In this document: positions 1 through 9,348 of the stretch, one piece after another | Layout of the letters: each line of letters starts with the position of its first letter | Numbering within the stretch: the stretch's first letter is position 1 | Source of the DNA: G965267425 sp965267425 | GTDB lineage: Bacteria > Bacteroidota > Bacteroidia > Flavobacteriales_E > Vicingaceae | NCBI GenBank assembly: GCA_965267425.1 | Contig: OZ253959.1 | Span: forward strand, 2,108,001 to 2,172,000 | DNA length: 64,000 nucleotides | Reading direction: 5' to 3' | Notes under the pieces: generated by a model | Seen by the model: the letters and a program-made list of their open reading frames with translations, nothing else | Told to the model about the DNA's origin: nothing | The model's database searches: none | Position numbers and translations under genes: made by a program

Positions 1-2669
1 ACATAGAGGTCGATCATCTGCGATGTGAAAATCGTGAGAATCCATTGGGCATTGATAAAACATCTCCCAGATTAAGCTGGAAACTTTACAGCGACTCTTT
101 TAACAAATCCCAATCTGCATATCAAATTCTGGTGAGTGACCGTAGAGAATCACTTGAAAAAAATATTGGAAACGTATGGGATTCTGAAAAGATTCAATCG
201 TCCGAAACCATGCACATTCGACACACTGGAAAATCCCTGATTTCAGGAACTAAGTACTATTGGAAAGTAAGGGTTTGGGATGAAAAGGGTAATGTTTCAC
301 CTTGGAGCTCCATTGCCTTTTGGTCTATGGGTATGCTCAAACCAGACGATTGGACGGCCAAATGGATAGGATTGGATGATGCCTGGTCTGACACTTCGTT
401 TAAAATTAAACCCTGGGCCAATGGCATGAGCCAAACAACCGCATATCGGCCTCTACCCTGTCCTATGTTGAGAAAAGAATTTCAATTATCAGAAGATATT
501 CTGTACGCGACTATTTGCATTACCGCATTGGGTGTTTATGAATTATTCATCAATGGTCATCGAGTAGGAAGTGACTTTTTTATGCCGGGGTGGACGGATT
601 ATAAAAAACGGATCTACTACCTCACATATGACGTAAGCAGTTTATTACAACCTGGAACCAACACCATTTCTGCAATACTGGCTGATGGTTGGTATGCTGG
701 AAATGTTGCCAATAGAGGTCAATACCATTATGGAAAATTCTTGCGACTCAAATCTCAACTAACTGTATCCTACAAGAATCATAAAGTAGATACCATCATC
801 ACGGATGAAGGCTGGAAAGCCAACTATGGCCCTTGGCGTGAATCAGATATGCAAGGTGGAGAAACGTATGATGCTCGATTGGAACACAGTGACTGGCAGT
901 TAAATTCCTTTGATGATGGCCATTGGAAAAACTGTGTGGTCTCAGACACATTAACTGCTGCTTTGGAAGCCTACCCAGGAATCCCCATTCGTAAAATACA
1001 AGAATTAGTTCCTAAAGAAATTACCAAAGTTGACGACGACACCTATATGGTCAATATGGGACAAAATTTTGCCGGTTGGTTAAAGCTTCGTGTCTCGGGC
1101 CAAAGAGGTGACAGCATCGTAATGCGTTTCGGCGAAAAATTAAATGCCGATGGCTCCTTGCACACACGAAACTTAAGAACTGCAAGATGTACGGACACCT
1201 ATGTCCTGAATGGAGATGAAGTAGAAACATGGGAACCCAAATTTACCTACCATGGATTTCAATTTGTTGAAATCAAAGGGTTTCCAGGTGAATTAAAAAA
1301 AGAACATTTGACGGGGGTGGTTTTGCATTCTGATTTACCACAAATCGGCAGTTTCTCATGCTCAGACCCGTTGATAAACCAAATACAAAGCAACATTCTG
1401 TGGAGTCAACGATCCAATTATTTCGATGTACCCACTGACTGTCCTCAGCGAGATGAACGCATGGGCTGGACGGGAGATGCGCAAGTGTTTATGAAAACAG
1501 CGGCTTTTAACATGGATATTTCTGCATTTTACGACAAGTGGTTGGTTGATGTTGCTGATGGGCAATACGAAAACGGTAGATTTCCAAGCACCGCTCCAAG
1601 AATATACACCCGAATAGCTGCAGGCTGGGGAGACGCTGGTGTGATTTGCCCCTGGAACATGTATCAATTATATAACGACACCAATTCGCTTGCTACCTAT
1701 TATGGTAAAATGAAACACTGGATGTCCTTTCTGGAAACAAAAAGTCCGGAATATATTAGTTCATTGGGGACCTATGGAGACTGGCAAAATGTGGATAGTG
1801 AAACTCCTAAACCAGTTATAGCTATGGCCTATTTTAAGCATTGCAGTGATATCATGTCAAAAACGGCAGAAATTCTGAATAAACCTGACGACGCATTGTA
1901 CTTTTCCGAATTATCTGACAAGATTAAACAAGCCTTCCAGACAAGATTTGTAAATGATTCGGGTAAGATTGAAGGCCATACTCAAACGGGCTATTTATTG
2001 GCACTTTCTTTTAAGTTGACACACGATTCACTTCGAGATACTCTTGTTCATCATCTTGTAAAAAACATTGAATCCAAAAACTACCATCATTCCACGGGAA
2101 TATTAGGAACCCATTTATTGTTTCCTGAATTGACCGAAACTGGGCATTTGGACATCGCATATCAACTTCTCTTGAATGAAGATTTTCCTTCCTGGGGTCA
2201 TCAAATAAAAAATGGAGCTACCACTATTTGGGAAAGATGGGATAGCTTTTCATCGGAAAAAGGTTTTCATGAAGACAGCACCAATTCATTAAATCACTAT
2301 GCTTATGGGGCCATAGGACAATGGTTTTATTCAACCATTGGCGGAATTAACAGTATTGGTCCAGGGTTCAAACACATACGTATTCAACCTCAACCCGGTG
2401 GAAATCTCAATCATGCTAAGGCCAATTTTGATTCCCACCGAGGTTTGATTTCATCATCCTGGGAAGTAATGGATGATATGTTTGTTCTGGATATTGCAAT
2501 TCCCGCTAATACTGATGCCACTGTAGTTTTACCTGATCGTAATTATTCCTCCATTTTTGTCAATGGAAAACCAATCAACGAAAGTCCACTGGTTACTGGT
2601 GTTGACCTAAAAGATTTGCTCAGCTTTCAAATAGGTTCAGGTATCTATCACATTGAAAGTCGAAAGTAA
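1..2669 (+). CDS. alpha-L-rhamnosidase, GH78 (5' end outside window)
   Basis: Hydrolyses terminal alpha-L-rhamnose from glycosides or polysaccharides, probably in the periplasm or at the surface. The reading frame is open from base 3 and the residues before the first possible in-window start (TTG at 45) already read like the family N-terminus (LRCEN.ENPLGID), so the true start and any signal peptide lie left of the window. Fn3-like and beta-sandwich domains (W-I-G near nt 350, LFINGxxVG near 545) precede the (alpha/alpha)6 catalytic domain. The catalytic block DERMGWTGDAQ lies at about nt 1450-1485 and the second catalytic Glu in WERWDSF at about 2229-2246. The C-terminal beta-sandwich is complete, so about 875 of an expected ~900 residues are present. 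It converges on a FucP-like symporter with a 6-base gap, suggesting a small deoxyhexose-use locus (inference). Family assignment is firm; the natural substrate is unknown. Confidence 0.93.
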   Translation, partial: IEVDHLRCENRENPLGIDKTSPRLSWKLYSDSFNKSQSAYQILVSDRRESLEKNIGNVWDSEKIQSSETMHIRHTGKSLISGTKYYWKVRVWDEKGNVSPWSSIAFWSMGMLKPDDWTAKWIGLDDAWSDTSFKIKPWANGMSQTTAYRPLPCPMLRKEFQLSEDILYATICITALGVYELFINGHRVGSDFFMPGWTDYKKRIYYLTYDVSSLLQPGTNTISAILADGWYAGNVANRGQYHYGKFLRLKSQLTVSYKNHKVDTIITDEGWKANYGPWRESDMQGGETYDARLEHSDWQLNSFDDGHWKNCVVSDTLTAALEAYPGIPIRKIQELVPKEITKVDDDTYMVNMGQNFAGWLKLRVSGQRGDSIVMRFGEKLNADGSLHTRNLRTARCTDTYVLNGDEVETWEPKFTYHGFQFVEIKGFPGELKKEHLTGVVLHSDLPQIGSFSCSDPLINQIQSNILWSQRSNYFDVPTDCPQRDERMGWTGDAQVFMKTAAFNMDISAFYDKWLVDVADGQYENGRFPSTAPRIYTRIAAGWGDAGVICPWNMYQLYNDTNSLATYYGKMKHWMSFLETKSPEYISSLGTYGDWQNVDSETPKPVIAMAYFKHCSDIMSKTAEILNKPDDALYFSELSDKIKQAFQTRFVNDSGKIEGHTQTGYLLALSFKLTHDSLRDTLVHHLVKNIESKNYHHSTGILGTHLLFPELTETGHLDIAYQLLLNEDFPSWGHQIKNGATTIWERWDSFSSEKGFHEDSTNSLNHYAYGAIGQWFYSTIGGINSIGPGFKHIRIQPQPGGNLNHAKANFDSHRGLISSSWEVMDDMFVLDIAIPANTDATVVLPDRNYSSIFVNGKPINESPLVTGVDLKDLLSFQIGSGIYHIESRK

Positions 2670-2675
2670 TTCCAG

Positions 2676-3890
2676 CTACTTTGATGCAACATTTGCTTTA
2701 ACTCGATGTCCATTAACAGCATAAAACAGCACATAGCCATAGCAAAGCAAGCCTATCGCAAAGGATTGTTGTACACCAAATGTATCGGCCAGAAATCCTT
2801 GGATCATCGGCACCACAGCTCCACCAACAATGGCCATGACCAACAATCCTGAACCTCTGCTGGTTAAATTTCCCAATTCCTTAATGGCCAAAGTGAAAAT
2901 ATTCGGAAACATCACAGAGTTAAATAAGCCAATTAAAATAACAGACCACATGGCAACAGCGCCTGAAAATAAAATGGTTGAAAGCAATAACATCAACGCA
3001 CCAACAGCGCTTACTGCCAATAAATGAGAAGCCTTAATTTTTTGCAAGATGGCAGACCCAATGAATCGGCCTATCATGGCTCCACCCCAATAATACGAAA
3101 CAAAATTACCAGCTATTTCCTCCTTCATTCCAGCTATGTGAGGTTCTCCCAAAAAGTTGACTAAAAAGCCGCCAATGGAAACCTCAATTCCCACATACAA
3201 AAAGATGGCAATCACACCCAATCTAAGATGTCTGTGGTTCCAAATTCCGGTTTCACTATCGGAATCGTTAACCACCTGATACTTTATTTGAGGCAATTTC
3301 AATCGCGAAAAAATAATTGACAAAACGAATAGGGCAACTGCCAGGCCTATGTAAGGCAAGCGTACTGCCTCAGCCGAATGATCAGCATCTGAATTTCCCG
3401 ATAAAATCAAATACGTGCCAACAATGGGTGCCAACGTATGCGCCAAGGAATTAAACCCTTGAGATAAATTAAGTCTGCTAGACGCCGTTTCTTCATCACC
3501 AACGGCCGCAACAAAAGGGTTGGCTGCAACTTGCAAGACGGTTATTCCAGAAGCCAATACAAATAAAGCAAACAAAAACAGTGGGTAATAGACCATCATT
3601 GATGCCGGTAAAAACAACAGGCATCCCATTCCCATAGTTGCAAGACCATAAACAATCCCCTTGGAGTAACCCACACGCTCTATCAATCGACTTGCAGGTA
3701 CCGACATGATAAAATAGGAGCCAAAAAAGCAGAACTGAATCAACATGGCTTCTGTATAATTTAAATCAAAAACCAATTTCAGGTGAGGTATTAAAATGTC
3801 GTTCAGAGAGGTGATGAAGCCCCACATGAAGAACAATGCAATCAGCATGACAAATGCTGAACGATAAGAAGAATTAAGTACCGAGCTCAT
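2676..3890 (-). CDS. FucP-like sugar:H+ symporter (MFS)
   Basis: Inner-membrane major facilitator of the FHS (fucose/glucose/galactose:H+ symporter) family, 404 residues with about twelve hydrophobic segments. Visible hallmarks are the N-terminal FFMWGFITSLNDILIPHLK (TM1, with the conserved N and D), LQVAANPFVAAVG near residue 120, SRLNLSQGFNSLAHTLAP near 140, and GAMIGRFIGSA near 270. Family knowledge supports uptake of L-fucose or a hexose. The adjacent rhamnosidase makes a deoxyhexose the likelier substrate, but the sequence cannot separate fucose, rhamnose and glucose/galactose. It converges with the rhamnosidase, and no terminator hairpin is visible in the 6-base gap, so the two transcripts probably overlap. 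The start ATG at 3890 is the first in frame and begins directly before TM1. Confidence 0.9.
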   Translation of the reverse strand: MSSVLNSSYRSAFVMLIALFFMWGFITSLNDILIPHLKLVFDLNYTEAMLIQFCFFGSYFIMSVPASRLIERVGYSKGIVYGLATMGMGCLLFLPASMMVYYPLFLFALFVLASGITVLQVAANPFVAAVGDEETASSRLNLSQGFNSLAHTLAPIVGTYLILSGNSDADHSAEAVRLPYIGLAVALFVLSIIFSRLKLPQIKYQVVNDSDSETGIWNHRHLRLGVIAIFLYVGIEVSIGGFLVNFLGEPHIAGMKEEIAGNFVSYYWGGAMIGRFIGSAILQKIKASHLLAVSAVGALMLLLSTILFSGAVAMWSVILIGLFNSVMFPNIFTLAIKELGNLTSRGSGLLVMAIVGGAVVPMIQGFLADTFGVQQSFAIGLLCYGYVLFYAVNGHRVKANVASK

Positions 3891-3941
3891 GGGAGAACAA
3901 GATAATTAATTCAAGAGAAGACTAAGCAACGAATAAAAAAG

Positions 3942-5456
3942 CTAACGCAATAGAAGTTTATGAATTGAGGATTGTCCTTCACTCACAACTTCCAAAATAT
4001 ATACTCCAGGCAGTTCATCAAGGTTCAAAGGATGTGTAGTTATACCATTCAATGAATGACTTTGCACCACTCGTCCCTGCAGATCTCTGATGAATACAAC
4101 CGCATCATTTGTTTGATTGTTTAATTTAAAAAATACCTGACCGTCCGACGGATTCGGATAGATGGAAATCGAAGGGGCTTCTTTCCAATTATTTACTCCT
4201 ACATGCATCACATCTACACAGTCAGAAGTGTCCGAGCACAAACCATTGGAAAGAATAACTGCGTACGACCCTTTTTGAGTTGGTTCAAATACTTGATTGG
4301 TATCATTAGCCAGTATGGAACTATCCGAGCAATCTATCCATTGATATTGGGCATTAGCGTCATTGGAAGTCAAGACGCCACCTGAAAGGGACACGGAATT
4401 GTCAAGGTTGATAACATTCAAATCCACTGTGTAAACCGAATCGCAGCCGGCACTATTGGTCAGCACTTCCGTATAAATCCCTGATGATAACCATACTATC
4501 GTACCACCTGGAGACGTGTAAGGCCCACAAGATTCGGCAGCTAAAAATATTGAATCACTTTGGGTAATGTCAAGATCAATCGCCAATATGGAATCACATC
4601 CGTTGGTTTTCATAAGCGTATCGAATTCCACACCCGACGTATACCACGTATAATTTCCACTAGGAGATACTGCACTATCGCATCCATTGTCGGTGGTAGT
4701 TATGAAAGACATACCACTGTTCAAGGTTTTCCCGGTAACCCAATTTGAAGAACTACCTGACAATCCAAAGTTATTTAAGGTGCCCATGTTGGAACCAACC
4801 AGATTGGTCAAGGTGGTCAATCCAGTATTTGTCATTCCTGCATTCCCTTGATTGAAATTATAATAGGCTACTAACCCTTGCTCTATGCTGCACAATTCGT
4901 TATTCATGTTGTTGCTTATTTCTGTTGCCGTTCGCACATCATTCCAAATCTTCACCTCATCAATGACTCCATCAAAATAATTGACTCCATCAATTCTTCG
5001 GCCAATAGTAATTCCATTCCCGCTTCCCGTATTTACCGAAGTCACCAGATTTTGACTGGTATGCAAAACACCATCAATGTACATGTTGAATTTTGTGGTG
5101 GCTGAATGATCATAGGTCACTGCCACATGATGCCACAAGCCATCAGCAATGGATGAAGTGCTATTGAAACCACTTCCACTCACCTCTATCCGCAGTTTTC
5201 CAAAGTCAATGAGGTTTAAAGTGAATCGTTGACCTAATGCAAACGTTCCCCAATCCACTATGATTTGTTGCGTGGAAATTGACGTGCTGGTCTTTATCCA
5301 AGCTTCTACCGTCCTATCGGAAGTGCCAGTTGGTCCCGGTTGAGATGATGAAACGTAATCATTGGTTCCATCAAAATCCAATCCATTCTGTGCCAGCATT
5401 GGCAATGTCAATAACAAAAAATATAGGCAAGAGAAGGTTTTGGTAAATGTTGTCAT
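3942..5456 (-). CDS. Secreted LamG-domain protein with T9SS sorting domain
   Basis: A 504-residue exported protein of unknown target. Residues 1-22 are a signal peptide ending in LPMLAQ. Residues about 25-245 form a LamG/concanavalin-like lectin domain (LDFDGTNDYV, WHHVAVTYD, DGVIDEVKIWN). Residues about 265-350 hold two repeats of roughly 50 residues, each ending in GCDS-x5-L-(D/N)-(I/V), a short cysteine-bearing module common in Bacteroidota surface proteins. A third Ig-like stretch follows, and residues about 430-504 are a T9SS type A sorting domain (SIYPNPSDGQ ... PGVYILEVV). The product should therefore cross the outer membrane by T9SS and be attached or released. LamG modules bind glycans or proteins, so adhesion or polysaccharide contact is a reasonable inference. 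It stands alone, 51 bases from the symporter. Confidence 0.85.
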   Translation of the reverse strand: MTTFTKTFSCLYFLLLTLPMLAQNGLDFDGTNDYVSSSQPGPTGTSDRTVEAWIKTSTSISTQQIIVDWGTFALGQRFTLNLIDFGKLRIEVSGSGFNSTSSIADGLWHHVAVTYDHSATTKFNMYIDGVLHTSQNLVTSVNTGSGNGITIGRRIDGVNYFDGVIDEVKIWNDVRTATEISNNMNNELCSIEQGLVAYYNFNQGNAGMTNTGLTTLTNLVGSNMGTLNNFGLSGSSSNWVTGKTLNSGMSFITTTDNGCDSAVSPSGNYTWYTSGVEFDTLMKTNGCDSILAIDLDITQSDSIFLAAESCGPYTSPGGTIVWLSSGIYTEVLTNSAGCDSVYTVDLNVINLDNSVSLSGGVLTSNDANAQYQWIDCSDSSILANDTNQVFEPTQKGSYAVILSNGLCSDTSDCVDVMHVGVNNWKEAPSISIYPNPSDGQVFFKLNNQTNDAVVFIRDLQGRVVQSHSLNGITTHPLNLDELPGVYILEVVSEGQSSIHKLLLR

Positions 5457-5574
5457 ATCGAATTCCTTTTGATTCGATTAAATGTAATTTTTTATTCCGA
5501 ATCATATTTCGAAAAGGTACAATATGACCAAGTCATTATAAAATTCGGAGCGAAACCGGGTGGTTGTTTATGAA

Positions 5575-5633
5575 CGTTGCTCCCGTCATTCGCTGCAATC
5601 GCCTACGGCGGATTTCCACTATTGCCGGGGCTA
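5575..5633 (-). repeat. REP-like palindromic intergenic element
   Basis: Read on the minus strand, the element starts with TAGCCCCGGCAATAGTGG, continues AAATCCGCC-GTA-GGCGATTG and ends CAGCGAATGACGGGA. The centre (5597-5614) is a 7-bp stem with a 3-base loop and one bulge, and the outer arms pair CCCG (5582-5585) with CGGG (5626-5629). The layout (TAG-CCCCG, TGGAAATCC, hairpin, GATTGCAGCGAA, CGGGA) is like a palindromic repeat I associate with intergenic regions of many Flavobacteriia. Only one copy is in the window, so the repeat status rests on recognition. Its first three bases are the stop codon of the lipoprotein gene ending at 5631. Confidence 0.5.
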
Positions 5634-6701
5634 GTTTGAATATTGATGAATGTTCATGTGAATGTAATCGTCTGTTTTCGTTAACTCTATTCCAGGATAA
5701 AATTTATTATCATCAGGATCATCATCTTCAATTTCAATTAAAATTTGGTTGTCAGAAACATTTGTAATTAAAAAATCATTTTCAATCATTTTGTAAGCCA
5801 CATATTCGAATCCAAACTTCTCAGCCATCGAATGTGCCTCCTTTGCCCAGTAATTGACATCCTGGATTGAATAGGCAGTGTCAAAATATTTTCTTTCAAA
5901 ATTTAACCCAAAATGATAACAGCCACCCCGAGATAAATATGCCGTATCAGACGACAGTAAAACTTTAGCAACTTGCAATTCGTAGTCCCAGAAATATTCC
6001 TTTAGATCCAGCTTAGTTAGCCATTCAACGGTATTTTTCTTCAAATCATTGTCAAATACACAGTCACTAATATTTATAGATTCCAAATAATTCATTCTTC
6101 TTATGAAATGTTCATGGTATTTAATCATACTATCAACCTTCAATGAACTAATTCTTAAAATTGAACTTCTGAATTCTGAATTGTGTTCTGTTATTATTTC
6201 GTTATTACATTTTCTAGCCAAATAGGCGACTCTGCTAGTCTCACCAATTGAATCTTCAATCAAAAATTGATTTTTTGTGGTATCTGAATCAAATTCCCAA
6301 TTATATCTATTCATGACACAATAGCCATTATAATTTAAGATTAAGGAATCGTCGTCAACATAATATATTCCGCCAGTGAAAAGCTCGTCTCCTACACAAT
6401 TTGAAAAATAATAAAAGGATGAATCCTTGTCGAACATAAAAATATCCTTACAACAATCACAAGCAAAAACGAATTGGCAGTTACTGTCTAGTACGTTTCT
6501 TGTGCCGCCAATGAAAACTTTACCTGAAAAATATTCTGCAGAAAGAGGTACCTTTTTGAAAGTATTTAAATTTAGGTTTCGAAGAGTATCTGAGGGTAAT
6601 TTTAAATTAATATTGGAGTGTGAATCAGGAACTTGATTGCATGATATATTGCAAAATATATAAAAGAAAAAAGCTATGGTGAACTGAAAGTATTGTCTCA
6701 T
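5631..6701 (-). CDS. Putative lipoprotein, function unknown
   Basis: A 356-residue protein I do not recognise. It begins with a hydrophobic stretch (residues 5-17) followed by a Cys at position 21 in an N-I-S-C context, which fits a lipoprotein signal of the relaxed Bacteroidota kind. The mature part is rich in Asp, Asn, Tyr and Ser, with a CDCC cluster near residue 80 and no membrane segment. A very acidic stretch (IEIEDDDPDDN) lies near the C-terminus. Bases look more A+T-rich than in the flanking housekeeping genes, which may point to a later arrival. It ends in a TAG that is also the first triplet of a palindromic repeat. It lies between the LamG protein and mnmE, both on the same strand, with 24 bases to mnmE. 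Being a real gene is likely; function is open. Confidence 0.65.
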   Translation of the reverse strand: MRQYFQFTIAFFFYIFCNISCNQVPDSHSNINLKLPSDTLRNLNLNTFKKVPLSAEYFSGKVFIGGTRNVLDSNCQFVFACDCCKDIFMFDKDSSFYYFSNCVGDELFTGGIYYVDDDSLILNYNGYCVMNRYNWEFDSDTTKNQFLIEDSIGETSRVAYLARKCNNEIITEHNSEFRSSILRISSLKVDSMIKYHEHFIRRMNYLESINISDCVFDNDLKKNTVEWLTKLDLKEYFWDYELQVAKVLLSSDTAYLSRGGCYHFGLNFERKYFDTAYSIQDVNYWAKEAHSMAEKFGFEYVAYKMIENDFLITNVSDNQILIEIEDDDPDDNKFYPGIELTKTDDYIHMNIHQYSN

Positions 6702-6725
6702 TCTATTTTATATTATTGAATTAAA

Positions 6726-8126
6726 TCACTTCCCAATACAAAACTTAGAAAATATACTTCCCAGAATATCATCTGTAGTCACCTCTCCAGTAATTTCCCC
6801 CAGAAAATGCAAGGCCTGACGAATGTCTACGGCCATTAAATCACCAGTTACTTGATTGAACAACGCATCCTGAACACGAAGCAAGGCGTCGAGGCATTTA
6901 CTCAATGCATCGAAATGCCGTGCATTCGTTAAGACCACATCTTGCTTCAGCAATTGCTCCATATCTCCCAGATTTGCCAATTCATTGGTCAATTTTTCAA
7001 CATCAGAAGAGGCCTTAGCGGACATCAACAACACGGATGTGTCCCTAGCTTTCGCCCAATCCTCCCATTTATTTTTTTCCGAATCCGTTAACAAATCCAA
7101 TTTGTTTCCAATTATCAATAACTTGCTATGCTCATTCATTTTTTGTTGAATGGCTAAAATCTCTTGATCAATAGCAGCAACATCTTGCACGCTACAATCA
7201 ATCATGTACAACACCAATGCAGATTGATCAATTTTTTCGAAAGTCTTCCCAATGCCAGCTGTTTCAATCTGATCTGAGGTGTCACGAATACCAGCCGTAT
7301 CCATAAAACGATACTTTACTCCATTGATAATTACCTCATCTTCAATCACATCACGAGTGGTGCCTGCAATATCAGATGTAATGGCTTTTTCTTCATTCAA
7401 CAATCCATTCAGCAAGGTTGATTTTCCGGCATTCGGAGCACCGGCAATGGTCACAGGAATGCCTTCTTTAATCACATTTCCTTTGGAAAATGAGTTAACC
7501 AGATGTTGCACCAATTGCTTTGCTTCAGCAATCAATTCTTTTAGTGCATCGCGGTTGGCAAATTCAACATCTTCTTCACTAAAATCCAACTCCAGTTCTA
7601 CCAGGGAAGAAAAATGAATCAATTTATCACGCAAATTTTTCAATTCATTGGAAAACCCGCCACGCATTTGTTTCATGGCCAATTGATGCGATGACATGGA
7701 ATCCGAAGCAATCAGATCAGAAACAGCCTCGGCTTGCAACAAATCCAATTTACCATTCAAAAAGGCACGTTTGGTGAATTCTCCTGGATCTGCAGGCCTG
7801 CATCCTTTTGAAATCAACAACTTCATGATTTCCTGCTGAATGTAGACCGATCCATGGCAAGAAATTTCAACCATATTTTCTCCTGTATAAGATTTTGGAT
7901 CCCTGAATACACTCAGTAAAACTTCGTCAATGATCTGTTCATTGTTCTTTATGGTTCCAAAAAGAACGGTATGGGATTCCGATGTTTCAAGGGGTTTACT
8001 GAATATTTCATCAGCTATGGTAATGGCGTCAACTCCAGAAATGCGTATGATTGCAATAGCTCCCATCCCACCTGCCGTAGCTGGTGCACAAATGGTATCT
8101 TCCTGAACAGATAATTTATCATTCAT
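6726..8126 (-). CDS. mnmE: tRNA uridine-5-carboxymethylaminomethyl GTPase MnmE
   Basis: With MnmG it makes the (carboxymethyl)aminomethyl modification at U34 of tRNAs reading split boxes. The 466 residues match the usual family length. The N-terminal formyl-tetrahydrofolate-binding domain starts at DTICAPATAGGMGAIAIIRISG. The inserted G domain has the P-loop GAPNAGKST near residue 229, the switch II motif DTAGIRDT near 275 and NKLD near 340. The last residues are FCIGK, the invariant C-terminal motif with the catalytic Cys. A good Bacteroidota promoter (TTG, 20 bases, TAATTTTG) ends only about 4 bases before the ATG, so the message may have almost no leader. The gene is divergent from the acyltransferase at 8194. 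Confidence 0.97.
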   Translation of the reverse strand: MNDKLSVQEDTICAPATAGGMGAIAIIRISGVDAITIADEIFSKPLETSESHTVLFGTIKNNEQIIDEVLLSVFRDPKSYTGENMVEISCHGSVYIQQEIMKLLISKGCRPADPGEFTKRAFLNGKLDLLQAEAVSDLIASDSMSSHQLAMKQMRGGFSNELKNLRDKLIHFSSLVELELDFSEEDVEFANRDALKELIAEAKQLVQHLVNSFSKGNVIKEGIPVTIAGAPNAGKSTLLNGLLNEEKAITSDIAGTTRDVIEDEVIINGVKYRFMDTAGIRDTSDQIETAGIGKTFEKIDQSALVLYMIDCSVQDVAAIDQEILAIQQKMNEHSKLLIIGNKLDLLTDSEKNKWEDWAKARDTSVLLMSAKASSDVEKLTNELANLGDMEQLLKQDVVLTNARHFDALSKCLDALLRVQDALFNQVTGDLMAVDIRQALHFLGEITGEVTTDDILGSIFSKFCIGK

Positions 8127-8130
8127 GGCA

Positions 8131-8161
8131 CAAAATTATTATTTTAACGCTCTGTTAGCAA
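8131..8161 (-). promoter_or_regulatory. Predicted mnmE promoter (-33 TTG, -7 TAnnTTTG)
   Basis: On the minus strand TTG lies at 8161-8159 and TAATTTTG at 8138-8131, separated by 20 bases, within the 17-23 expected for the Bacteroidota primary sigma factor. The mnmE ATG begins at 8126, so transcription would start at or within a few bases of the start codon. Confidence 0.55.
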
Positions 8162-8193
8162 TGTTTAAAATGCTTGAGTTTTAACGTTGATAT

Positions 8194-9348
8194 ATGGACG
8201 AAATGAACTTTGACGATATAAGACCTTTCCGTGATGAAGAAATTGCGGATCAACTCCCAAAACTTCTTCAATCACAGGAATTACAACCCTTTTTAAATGA
8301 ATTTGTTCGTCCGGTATTTGGGGAGCAGTTTGGAAAGGTGGTTTCTACCATAGATAGCCTGTATTCTTTTCAGCAAAAGGTTATCTATCCGTTTTTGCAA
8401 CACATTTTGAATCAAAGTGCACAAACCGTTACCTTTTCGGGAACTGAAAACATCCTTAAACATCAGGGGCATTTGTTGATGTCTAATCATCGGGATATTG
8501 TATTGGATTCTGCTTTGATCAACAAGGGACTGTTTGAAGCCGAACATAATACGGTAGAAATTGCCATTGGAGATAACCTGGTCAATCAACCTTGGATCAA
8601 AAAGTTGGTTCGAATGAACAAAAGTTTCATTGTCAAACGTGGATTACAACCTTCCGAGATGATGGCTGCTTCCAAACAGTTGTCTGCTTACATACGCAAC
8701 AGTGTAGAAGAAAGAAAGCAATCTGTTTGGATAGCCCAACGAGAAGGAAGGGCCAAAAATGGAGATGATCAAACCAGTCCGGGTCTGTTGAAAATGTTGA
8801 ACCTGAGTTCTTCCAAAGAATTACTCGAATCGTTTCTTGAACTGAACATTACCCCCGTTGCCATATCTTATGAATTGGATCCGTGCGATGCATTGAAGAT
8901 TCCTGAACTGCTGGCCATAGATCAAAATCAGTCCTATGTCAAAAAAGAAGGAGAAGATGAATTGAGCATGAAAACAGGCATCTTTGGTCAAAAAGGAAAC
9001 ATTCATGTGACGTTCGGCACGCCCATAAATGATCAATTGATGGCGCATGGCAGGGATTTGAACAGAAAACAAATGATACAATTTGTTTGTCATCAAATCA
9101 ATCATCAAATCCATCAACTCTATCAGATGTGGCCCACTAATTATGCCGCTTTTGACTTGTTGCATAACCAATCAGAATTCAAAGAACAGTATTCATCTCA
9201 GGTAGTGGATTCTTTAACTGACCGCATCCATTCGTGCGCATCGTTGATGGGAATAGATACAACAGCCATTTCATCGAATTTTCTGGGCATGTATGCCATG
9301 CCATTGGAAAACAAAATCTCTTCTTCGAAGCTAAAGACCTTAGCCTGA
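8194..9348 (+). CDS. 1-acyl-glycerol-3-phosphate acyltransferase-like protein (PlsC superfamily)
   Basis: A 384-residue glycerolipid acyltransferase. Block I with the catalytic dyad is NHRDIVLD near residue 94, and the block III-like region IAQREGRAKNG near residue 180 takes the place of FPEGTRS. Extra helical sequence lies before and after the acyltransferase core, and no strong membrane helix is visible, so it is probably peripheral on the inner face of the cytoplasmic membrane. The role is acyl transfer in phospholipid or related lipid synthesis; the acceptor cannot be read from sequence. ATG at 8194 is preferred, with a second ATG three codons later. It diverges from mnmE and converges on the DUF4412-like gene: the two stop codons abut at 9348/9349 with no terminator. 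Confidence 0.8.
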   Translation: MDEMNFDDIRPFRDEEIADQLPKLLQSQELQPFLNEFVRPVFGEQFGKVVSTIDSLYSFQQKVIYPFLQHILNQSAQTVTFSGTENILKHQGHLLMSNHRDIVLDSALINKGLFEAEHNTVEIAIGDNLVNQPWIKKLVRMNKSFIVKRGLQPSEMMAASKQLSAYIRNSVEERKQSVWIAQREGRAKNGDDQTSPGLLKMLNLSSSKELLESFLELNITPVAISYELDPCDALKIPELLAIDQNQSYVKKEGEDELSMKTGIFGQKGNIHVTFGTPINDQLMAHGRDLNRKQMIQFVCHQINHQIHQLYQMWPTNYAAFDLLHNQSEFKEQYSSQVVDSLTDRIHSCASLMGIDTTAISSNFLGMYAMPLENKISSSKLKTLA

